From positions 7,922,694 to 7,986,693 of the forward strand of contig NC_089285.1 of the NCBI RefSeq assembly GCF_963678975.1: a DNA stretch of 64,000 bases. The letters run 5' to 3'. Position numbers and translations under genes: made by a program. How positions within the stretch are numbered: the stretch's first letter is position 1; the number at the start of each line of letters is the position of its first letter. The notes beneath the pieces are model-generated. The model was not told where the DNA came from, did not search any database, and saw only the letters and a list, made by a program, of their open reading frames with translations. This DNA is from Dysidea avara. Lineage: Eukaryota; Porifera; Demospongiae; Dictyoceratida; Dysideidae. Positions 34,701 through 46,700 of the stretch are shown piece after piece.

Positions 34701-37700
34701 CTCAGGATTCAGCTCAACGCGAACGTACTATAGGAGAGTAACAGTAACCCACTAAGGGTAAAGAGAACTGCAAGTAAGTGAAGGCACCAAACTGAAGAGT
34801 TCCCATTACCAACTAACTAGTATAGCTAAGGTGAACTCAGTGAGCCAGTATGGCTGAGGCCACATATGAATGAGCCACATGCAGGTTATAGCTGTCTCAC
34901 TATGTTATTTTCTCCATTAACTAAACAGTTCAATTCTAGCCACTCAATGTAAAAAAGGAAAGTAATTATTTAGGCTTCCTTTTCAATGGCAGCCATTTAC
35001 TCATGTTTTATTTTACAGGCTAACCAAGACATAGTGAAGGAAACAGAGAGTAAGAAAACAGGAGGACGAATTGTTACTCAAGAATATTTTGAAATACGTA
35101 TGTATAATTATTAAATACCATTTCTATTACAAGCGCATTATTTAGAGTGAAGAGTATTACCATAGAAACGGCTTCTTTAACAACAGAGCCGTGTTGAGTA
35201 GTTGAAAGCGGTTTGCTTCTTTGAGGAATTGTAGTGCTTAAAAGGTGATACTAAATTGTTTGCTTGTTCGTGAATAATTACTGGACGTTCACTAGAGTCT
35301 ATCTCGTTCATTGTTTCTTAGGTATGTTTGAGCTCATACTGATCTGAGTCGTCTCGTGTGACACACCGGTTTATTAAACTGGCTCCAACAGAAGTCACCA
35401 CTGCTCGTGAGGATTTAGACACCTTATTGTGATACGGCAGAAATAGTTCAAGACTCAGGGAAAGAGAACTTAAAATTCGGCGGACTCAGTCGTATCCTCA
35501 CTGACTGGTACGTACAGTATTCACTATTCAGCCCATCCAAGCTCACCGCTAGCTACTAGTAGTCAGTGTGTAAGAAGTTGAAGACTTGAGGGAGGAGAGG
35601 AAAGCCACCTAGCTTAAACATGGCGTACATATCATGTCTGTCTGCCCGGCTTCAGTTGACTTTAGCAGCCGGACACAATGATATTGCCTGGTAAGTTCAG
35701 TAGCCTGTATCATTGTCTTTTTACATAATTACATGCAGATTCACTGGAATTAACTAGTAAGATGTATCGTCTGCAGTTAACAAGAATCTTTGATACAATG
35801 TACATTGTGTGTCTTCAACTTCATCAACTTTCCAAGTTATTCTTGACCTGTAAGGAGATAATGTTTATAGTTACGTAAGCTCATATTTACTTTTTTAGCA
35901 TGGATGTCTCAATGTCACTGAGAACATAGAATTTTTACAACATCCAGTAAGTGTGTTAACATACAGTGACTTTGCATCAATTTGTAAATATATAGCTATT
36001 ACAGGTGCCACAAGAAATTAGTGAACAAATAGACAAACAAAATGATGAACTGGCTCCAGGTAGCAAAAAAGTGCTGTTTTGCATGATAACAACTGTTTGC
36101 CTGTTTAGTTTACACTACCAATGCTGCTGGTCTGGAAGAATTGTTTTTACAACTTTGTTGGCAACTGTGTGTGACGTACCTTCAGCCATAAAGGTAACAA
36201 GTATATGATTGTTGAATATTTCTTTACTATACTGCTATTTACTACAGCTGATAACATGTCATGTGGCAGGAAGTAACTCCAGTGAAGTGGCAGTGAAGCA
36301 TCATTAGCTGATGATGAAGCCTTGCTACTGGTCTCTTTTTTTCAGAGACTTTCCAATATTATAAAGCTGGATGTTGTAAATATTTTGTTACAGTTTTGCT
36401 GTATGTCTTTAACATCATTTGAAATTTTATACGGAGTTATTTGCAGAATTTCATGGAGTAAAGGAAACGCCTTGCATGCTTATGTGAACTCTCCTAGAGT
36501 AACTAGAACTCCCTACAATAGATTTTTCAAAAGGTTCCTGTTACTCCTTTGTGGGGTGTTAGTTACTCTCCACAAAAATGTAGGGGTGTTAAATCCTCCC
36601 TACACTGGGAACTCCCCTAGGGGAGTAACAGTTACTCCTTATTTTTAACAGTGTATAGTTCAGTCTACATCTGTATCCTTACCCTCGTAGACTGAAGTAG
36701 GGATTAAATGTCCACTAGTATATATGGAGGTGAAGGTGACCATGCAACCTTGTTTATTTACTTTTTATTACTATGATCCCTAATTGATTGTAAAATTACA
36801 AATTTTCCTTACATTTGTATAATTCAAAGCACAAACAATTATACATAAATTAGTCACATATGAAATAAATGTTTTAAATGATCGTCATATCATCATCTCA
36901 TGTGCACAAATCATGTACCTGACTGTATAGCTATTACTACTACACTGTACTTTAATTATTGCAAGAGATGTATAGGCTGCTTGGAACTAGGATGTATTTT
37001 ATTCTTGTTATATAGTATACTTTATGGTCAGAGTGTATTAAGCTGTGCAACTAACAATGTACTTTTACATTTTCATTTTGTCCTTAACCATTCTGCCACA
37101 GAGAAAGTGCAAGACTTTGATACACAACTGGACAAAGAAGCTATAGACACTTTTCATCTATCAAATCACAAACGGGTAGAATGCCATACAAAGTACAACC
37201 CAAAACAACTAAAGGATGTCTATATCCAGAATTCAATACACAGTGCTGTGAGCAGACTTTCTCCTGACTTGGAAAGTTTCACAAAATACTGTCTGCCATG
37301 CCAAAGGTGCATAATAATTTTTTCATGCATCGCTTGGTAAAACGGAAAGATGCTGATAATGAATTATGTTATAGTGAAGGTAGAAAGCCTGTTCTCCCAA
37401 GTAGGAAGTGCCAACAGACATAGCAGTTACTTTTAACATAGGCTGGAAGTAACACTTGTCCTAGTAGTATATTATATTGTCATTATTATTATTATTGATG
37501 TAGTTAAACTATATAGCTTTGTCGTCACTAAAGAAATGCAAATGATAATGTTGATTTAATTGTGCAGCGAATTTACCCTTATTGTATTTATTTATTACCA
37601 TTACTGTACAAACTCAAAATTGACTATAATTGTACAAAATGAAAAGGGAAAAGTATAGTTAAGTAATTAAGGTAAGTTACATGTTCAATTTACTTTTAAA

Positions 37701-40700
37701 AGTTTCAAGGCTAGCTAGTTGATGTTACTGCATTGGTTGGCAAGCTGTTCCAGAGTCTAATAGCTTGAGGATAAAATGAATATTTTAAAGGAGTCAGCAT
37801 TAGTTTGCAACTGTGTGAATCAGAGCAGATGACCCCTAGTAATACTGTTAGTTAGCCGTAAGCATCCTTCAGATGGATTGATGTCAATTAAATTGTTAAC
37901 TATTTTATACATTGTGATGGCACGGAAGTTATTTCGTCTATCTCGTAAGGGCTCCCACTGCAGATGTTGCAGCATATCTGTCACACTAGCATTCCAGTCA
38001 TAATTATCAGTCACAAAACCTGCTGCCCTTCTCTGTACCATCTCAATTTTAGATATGTTGGGGTGATGGTATGGTGACCATACACTGCAGGTGAAGTCCA
38101 ATATGGGGCGAACATATATGCGAGGAGTAGACAGCGTCTTGTGTCTTTGTCCGTTCAAGGGTTCAATTACGGCCGCCGCTCTATACCACGATTCATATCG
38201 ACACACCTGTGTCTTTCCTGAAGTTCCTCTGATCCGTCTCCTGCACAAGTATTAGCAAAAACTAGAATTCTATTGTATTTACTAATATATTGGAATATTT
38301 TTGAAATACTTAAATATTGGGACTCTCGTACACCATGTTGGGTTTTTGCGTGGGTGCAGGCTGCTCCCTGTAGTACACCGTGTTGGGTTTTTGCATGGGC
38401 GCTAGCTACTCCCTGTAGTATGTAGAGACCTGCCTGCTGATTATGCATGCTGGCATAATTATGAGCATAATAGGTGCCTGAAAGTAATGTCTGCATTGAG
38501 CATAATGTTAGCATAATAGGAAGAATATTTGAGCCATACTACAAATCCTTGATGGTCAAAATGCATATCACAGTTACAGTAGTCTGGCATAGCCAGACCC
38601 TTTTCTTTCTTTTGTGTGGGGGAGGAAAAGATAGGTATTATCTATCGGTCGAGTGGCATGCACTGCTTGTAATGCTTGAAGCTGATCAAGTCTTTCTGTG
38701 CTTGATAAGAAAGAACAACTCTTATAGACTACTCTCCAACTATATGCAGATAATTGGCTTAGTCCTTATTGGCTGTCAATTATAAAGCTCCAAAGTGACC
38801 TCTGTTGTGCAATCTTAAATTCGGTCACATGTGAAGCTCACGCAAATCAAATAGAGCAGCTCAGGTATTTCCGACCACCATGTACTTTCGGACGCAATAT
38901 TTCCTGGAGGAGCAACAAGACTCGATCAATTATTACACTATTATGAAGACCTATGACTATAACCTCCATATATAAAATATAAAAGGATTTTGTTGCATCG
39001 TCTGGCTGCAGTGACCTCGGAAAGCCACTGTCCAAAAACGTTGATGCTCGGACAACGACATGTGTGCTCGGACCCCACCCTCTACACCCTTCCCATGCAA
39101 CTTCAATAGCTATTGTGTGGTAGTGATTGATAGAGCTAACCTTGAGCTACCCCATGATATAAGCAGATTAGATTTTTATTAACTGGTATTGTAGATAGCC
39201 GGTTTTTCCCAAAGGTGGTAACTTGATCAAACGTCGGACGCAAAAAATCATTATATTTTTGGACTTTTCATTTATTTGTGATAATTTTGGTATTTTATGC
39301 CTTTCAGTAAAGCACTAGCTTAAAAGGCTTTAATTGCAGCAATTTAAACACAGGTATAGGGTGTTTTTCGTCAATTCTAGGTGGAAGAAGTCAAGCTACA
39401 TATAGCTGTAGTATAGTACGTCTATACAAATTAGCTAAATCCTCTTACTCATTTCACATTTTTCATATTATTAAAATCAATTTCAGATAGTGGAGGTCAG
39501 CAATAAGCTGTAACAGTGTGCAAAACCTCGCTACCGCATATATGACTGTTCTATTAGAGTAGTTTATTGGTTGAGCAAATTTCACTTGTTAACTTTCGTG
39601 TTGTAAGCTCCTGTATTTTCCTAGAATTTGTTCTGGAGCAAGTCATAGACGTTGGGTCATGCAAACACGAAAACCTGTAAAATTTAAACCAGCGAAATTT
39701 GTTCAAAATATAAACTACTCTAATAGAACAGTCATATATGCGGTAGCGAGGCTTCACACACTGTTGTAGTTTACTGCTGACCTCCACTACCAGAAATTGA
39801 CTTAAACAATATCAAAAATGTCAAATGAGTAGAGAAGTGGCCTTATTTAGCTAATTTGTATAGACGTACTATAATACAGCTATATGTAGCTTGGCTTCTT
39901 CCACCTAAAATTGACAAAAATACCCTATACCTGTGTTTAAATTACTGCATTTAAAACATTGTAAGTTAGTGCTTTACTGAAAGTCATAAAATACCAAAAT
40001 TATCACAAATAAACATATCAAAACATATGTATGGGATTTGTCAAATCAAGCATTTTCAGGTGGTCAACATTAAAAGTTTTCAAACACTGGGTTAAACCTT
40101 TAAAATTTGAGAATTATGCATTAAATAAATCTATTATCTGTTTAATATCCTTTTTGAAACCTCAACTCAGTCAAACAGGCTGATCATAAAATCTCATCAT
40201 ACCTTGTCATTTTTTGTCCAATACAAAATACATGTATTTTACACTACATGCAAAAACACTAATTTACAACCTTTAACTCACAAAATTTCTACAGCATACC
40301 ATACAATGAAAGAAAGCCCTTGAATTTCTCTATCCAATTCCGACCGTACAAATGGAAAAATGTTGCCATAGCGACAGTTATTTACTGCTGATGACATAAT
40401 ACGCGCTCCATACATTAACCTATTGGAAAATTTAATTATCTTGCCGGGAAAATCCCAATTTACAAGTTGTTATCCTCAACCAAATCCGCTAAATTTGGTA
40501 TCATTCTACGCAGCGAAGGATGCTTAATAAGACTCCGACTGTACAAATTGTTAAACAGGTTAGTTTATAGAAATATGTTTAAAAACACGTGTTTTTAAGG
40601 GCATTCAGAACACGTAAATTTCGCGGTACAAGGCTCCTTTCTACCTTCCCCTTCGTTACTACACAAAGAACTTACACATGAATCGAATCGCCTTTCATCA

Positions 40701-43700
40701 AGGAATCTGATAAACCAAGCTTCGTGTCTGTCAACCACAGTACGCGGAAGTTATGGCGCTTTGTTTAGAGGACGGTGTTATTTTATATGAAACGGGCGTA
40801 ACCCATTCGGAAATCCGGAATATCTTACACAAGTTTTAATATGATGAAAAGTCCAAAAATATAATGATTTTTTTGCGTCTGACGATTGATCAAGTTACCA
40901 CCTTTGGGAAAAACCGGCTATCTACAATACCAGTTAATAAAAATCTAATCTGCTTATATCATGGGGTAGCTCAAGGTTAGCTCTATCAATCATTACTACA
41001 CAATAGCTATTGAAGTTGCATGGGAAGGGTGTAGAGGGTGGGGTCCGAGCGCACATGTCGTTGTCCGAGCATCGACATTTTTGGACAGTGGCTTTCCGAG
41101 GTCACTGCAGCCAGACGATACTACCGAATCCTTTTATATTTTATATATGGAGGTTATAGTCATAGGTCTTCATAATATTGTAATAATTGATCGAGTCTTG
41201 TTGTTCCTCTAGGAAATATTGCGTCCGAAAGTACATGGTGGTCGGAAATACCTGAGCTGCTCTAGTTATCTATGTAGAATTCAAAGCTATTTTTATGAAC
41301 ATTGAGGGCATCAGCTACCGTTCAATAATTAAATAGATACATGCACGGTGGCCGCACCTTGATTTTTGCCGAATAGCTACATTGCATCAGTTTAGGCTTC
41401 TCTGACAGTAGCAGCGTAGCTACTGCACCCAGCACACATATACACAATCCAAATCCACTTAAATGGGGTTTTGACTGTTCCTTGTCTTAAAAATGTCAAA
41501 AGTTTCTCTCCAAAATGTCCAGGACGATAGGCACATCGAAACACTCTAATAGAACAGTCACTTAACATGGGAAAAATCGTGTCCGAACCGATGGTTGTCA
41601 AACATTGGTGGCTTATTCTAATAGGTAGGTCCCTATAGTAGTATGTCAGTGTATACCAATGTATACCTATGTATGTCAGTGTATACCGGTATATACCCAT
41701 GTATACCTGTGTATACCGATGCATGTATACCAGTATGAACTTTAATTATGGTCTAGTGTCCCCTGTCCACATCAATGCAGCACTGCAGTATATATACGCG
41801 TGTATACTTGTATACCCTGGATACATGGAAGTATTTAAGGGCACTTGGTCCTATATCATGCCACTACTGCTTCCAAATGCATAAAATTGGATGTGTGTGT
41901 GTGGAACACCCCTTTTCACAAATCTGGTCACAGCTAGTTAGTGACACAATTATACATTCTCCTCAGCACTGTTGCACTCATTAGTTGGTATAATTGATAA
42001 ATCACGTTGTATTTTATAGAAGTCTTGACTATCTCTTGTAGTGTTTCGCCAATTTAATCTCTTTTAATGTGGTGATGATGCTGTCTCTTTGATTTCGCTA
42101 TGTACATGGTCTAGCTATCAGTAAATGAGCAGCTCTATTCTGGACCAATTAACTCAGGGTGGTAGCTAATGTCCTTATTAGTGATTAGTAGTCTTATAGT
42201 TAGCTAGCTAATTAACATAATAGGTTTAATTTCTAGCACTACAACTGTACAGGTATGATCCATTTGGAACAATTTTTTTCTTTCAATTCACTGGTATGTA
42301 CACTTAATAAAAACAATATATTGTTTATGTATGTGAAGGAGTAAGATGTCCTCTTGGAAAAATGTTATACATGCTATATGCATGGGCCACAAAACGATCA
42401 CAGTCCATGGCAATTCGTGATGTCAACATTGGAAAGAAGATGGCCATCAACATTTACCAGTGGTGCCGAGACATGTGCTCACGGATTTTAGTAAATGGCC
42501 CTGATATTAAACTTGGAGGACCTGGGCAGATTGTGCAAATCGATGAATCTGTGTTTACACACCAAGGAAAGGTATGCATATTCATGTTTGCACTGTGCAA
42601 AAGGTTGAGTATAGCTATATATGCATGTTGTCAAACAGTGAAGAAATTAAGCCTGTAGCCTTATATAGTCAGTTTAAATTGGCTGAAGGTACCTAGTAGG
42701 AATTTGGTTGATTAAAATTACAATTGCTTGAAGCATAATGATACTGTTAAGTGAATTTTCAGGAGAAGTGCAAACCATTATGATTTTATGTAAAAGACAT
42801 TCATCTGGTTGTGTAGTAATTACAATGAGTCTTTATCTTCCTTTGCATCCCATGTCTTCCTCCATTACTGTGTGACTATTTTAGTGCTAGCTTTAAGGCT
42901 ATGGGATAGTGAGCGACTGGCAAACAAAATTTTTATTATGTAATTAAGGCGGGCTTGGTGTTGTGTTGTGTATCAGGTGGTAACAGGCTTAAAGTGTTTG
43001 GAGAATCATAGTGTGCTGACTGGACAGTTACAAGGTACAAGAAAACACACATAATGTACAGTACAAGATAACATAGATACAACATACTTAGCAACTGGTG
43101 CACCTTACTGACTAATGGCAATATTTTCCTGAACCAAAAATCAGGACTGTCAAACTAGCTGTTAACATTTTGTATAAACAGACTACTAGTTTGGCTTCTT
43201 GTCTAGGGCTTGACGGAGCCATTTGTTAGAAATAATGTTTCTAGTGCTTGTGATATGAATTTAAAAATTAATTTTGCGACTGGAGTGTCTTGCTTTAGGC
43301 CATATTGTAGTCATATTTTAGCAACTATACACATTATTCACAAATCTTCTTGTCAGTCCCTCACAAGTGATGTTCTAAAACCTTAGAATTGTTAGTAAGT
43401 TCTCATGGTTCTTCATTGGTCTGATTTTTGTTTCACAGTTTTCACTAATTGGCATGAGGACGACTCATGTTTCCATAACAACATTTGAATTCCATGTCGA
43501 TTAATGAGAAGTTAAGAATGCATAAATATTTGATAACAATGCATTAAGAAAATCAAACCCCTAATCATGAAAAATGATTGATAGTGTACATGTGGGATTT
43601 ACAGTATCCCGTAACCTTAATGTATTAACTAAAATTAAACCATAGTTAATTTGATTGCAGAAGAAGTGCTAATCATTTGTGACACTATGTAGTTGTGTAG

Positions 43701-46700
43701 TAGCTTAAATATATTATTACATGGCTAACTGAAAATGAGTGAACTTACATGACTATCCCCACTTGGTTTAACCCTTCGAGGACCAAAGTCCAATATATTG
43801 GACGTGAACATAAAAAACCGAGCGAATTTACGTAAAAGCCGCGTGGGAAGCACTCACTTCGGACCCATGTATTTCTTTATACAAAGCGTCTACCCGTCCG
43901 CTTTTTACATCAAACAAGCCTCTAATCATTCCTCTATAAAACTATACAGCATTTATGTACCTTTCGTAACGATGCGTATTTCGTCTCGCAGGTTGAAAGG
44001 AAGCAGTACAGAACTCGCGTAACTCCACGAAGGAAGCAGCTTGACCCCTAGAAGCTGAAGCACAACTCCACCACTACAGGCGCTGCTGGGCATTCAGCGG
44101 TGTTGTACATTAGCATTGATATACTCAGTATAAAATCCGTCCGAACATTTACCAGAATTTTTCATGTTAAATATTTTATATTTCCGATAATTACACAATA
44201 ATTTAAATACAATTTATGACAAATTCAGTTATATATACAGCAATAATGTAATAATAGGTGTGGTTGGTGATTGTATTAGTAATTCACAATACTTCAAATA
44301 ACTGGAATGACATTGACATCACAATTTATCTAAAATACTCATCCTGAAACTGTTATTTATCTTCAGCAGAAAACGGTTCAATCATTTACAGCGAATGTCA
44401 CACATCTTCATTTCTTGCATTTAATATCAAAGTCATTCTTCCCGGGCTAGATGTAATGCCCTTTCCTACCACCCCCAGCACAGAATGGCATAAGTGCTGG
44501 ACCAAACTGAAAAAGTCAATAACTTGAAGCTACTCTTGCCAGAGGCAACATAGAGGGATGGATGACTCAATGGTGCGGACAACAAACTATCCATGATACA
44601 CATACAACACTGCCAAGAGCCCAGTAGCACTCCTTGTAGCACTTCTGTGCTCCTGGTGGTAAACAAAGTAATACACAACAGACACAACTATCCATGATCC
44701 ATGTAGAATGGAATGGACAAAGAATTAAATCTCACACAACTGTATATTCATGATCACATGGAGTGCAATCATGAGCACACAAGCACACCTTGTGGTGCTC
44801 ATGTGCTCTGCACACAATACGCAAGTGCATAAGCACCCCTTGTGGTGCCTATGCACTTCTGGTGGTAAATAAAATAGCACAACACTACACACAACTATCC
44901 ACGATCCATGTAAAATGGTAGACAGAAATACAATCTATTGTCCGTGATCCATGTGGAATAGAATTATGAGCACACAAGCACACCTTGTGGTGCTCATGTG
45001 CTCTACACACAATACGAAAGTGCATAAGCACCCCTTGTGGTGCCTATGCACTTCTGGTGGTAAATAAAATAACACAGACTAAACCACAGATCCACGTACA
45101 GTGGTATGGACAGATAATAAAATAACACACACACATCCATGATCCACGTAGAGTGGTACGGACAGACACACACCACACACAACTATACACATCCATGATC
45201 CAGGTAGAGTGGTATGGACAGATAACAAAATAACACACACCACACACATCATGATTCACGTAGAGTGGTACAGATAGATAATAAAAGAATGTGCACCACA
45301 CACATCCAAGATCCATGTAGAGTGGTATAGACAGATAACAAAATAATGCACACCACACATATCCATGATCCACGTAGAGTGGTAGACAGATAATAAAATA
45401 ACACACACTACACATAAATAGACATGATCAGCATGTAGCAGTATTTTTTCCCACCTTTCGCTCTCCCCGGCCCTCTGCTGTCCCCTTCCCTTGCCATCCC
45501 CCTCATCCTCTTTCCCTCTCGCTTTCAATGCCATGTCCCCTTCCTTCCTATCCCATCCCCCCTCCCCTGCCCTCCCCCCCCCCTCCTTCCCTGCCCTCCC
45601 CCCATCCCTTCCCTCCCCCCAAATAAATCACACTACCCACCTATCTATAACTTACCAACTTACCTAGGAGTGAAACACGCCATAACACGGATAGATACAC
45701 AAGGGAACACCACATTCTTCACATCCAAAAAGAGTTTGATGTTTTTTAGTTGGGGTAGTACACACCTTGCATCGTCATGGTTTATCATACTTACAAGGAA
45801 CATGCTTGGTGTAACGCGACTCACTCTCGGGCATAATTGGTTGTCTACCTGCTACCTTACGCGATGAATGTTTTTTAATTAACTGCCCTGCTAACTGTAG
45901 GACAAAACTAAGTTGGGTTTGATACACTGGTTTCTTTTTTTTGCCAATGGAACGTGTTGGTAGGTGATTAGGGCTCTCACATTGCAGTATGTATGCATTT
46001 ACTACACATGTATCTACTAAGAACCAAAATAGGCGCATGTACCACTTGTTCTTAGACTTCCGTGAGCAACTGTACAGCCTACGCATAGCATCAGCCATGT
46101 CTACTCCCCCCATGTACTTGTTATATAAACTGACTGCTTGTGGGCAATCTAAAGTCTTCCTGGTCCCATCCTTCTGTTTCCTAGATACTGTGGTAACTTC
46201 TCTAGGGTATGTAATGTTGTTTACAAAATACACAGGCTTCTTATCTATCCAGCAAAAGCAGTGAACAGGGTAAACAGGTTCCTCACTCTCACTAGGGCTA
46301 AAATGACTATTGGATGCTGCATCTGATGACACATCATCCACAGGGTCACTATTAGCCAGGGCATCCCTTTCATTAGAACAGACCATGGAGGGGCTATCTT
46401 CTCGTACTAATATAAATTCTACGTTTGAGACATCCTTCCCCTTACATAAAGATTTAACTTGGTTTTCGTTAAATTGCGTGAACCCGGCTCTTATTTTCTT
46501 AACTGTGCCAATGCAGTAGGTTTTTTCTTTTTCTAACTGGGCAGCTAATTGAGGACAGGTAAAAAAATTATCACAATAAATGTGATACCCTTTATTAAAA
46601 ACATGCTGTGTCACATCTTTTGTAGCCCTAATTCCCAGGTCCTTCTCACGTGAATCAGTTGCTCCCAGGTAAACCTGAAAGTCACAGGTAAACCCATTGT

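Larger units (their letters stand above)
32673..36653. mobile_element. 3,981-bp non-autonomous CACTG/TA element
   Basis: The left end is CACTGTTAAAACAGGGGAG. The right end, reverse-complemented, is CACTGTTAAAAATAAGGAG. TA flanks both (32671-32672, 36654-36655). GGGGAGTAAC-type subterminal repeats cluster within about 150 bases of both ends. No transposase of its own was seen, so it probably depends on a CACTG-type element such as that at 2268. It contains a nested TIR element (32754-34728) and exon-like blocks of unknown origin (35020-36190). It lies in intron 1 of the ISXO2-like gene. Confidence 0.8.

Noticed and set aside
45044-45534. Minus-strand frames rich in CYFVICPYHSTW
   Set aside because: They are translations of the tandem minisatellite in the piggyBac element, with no start or domain.
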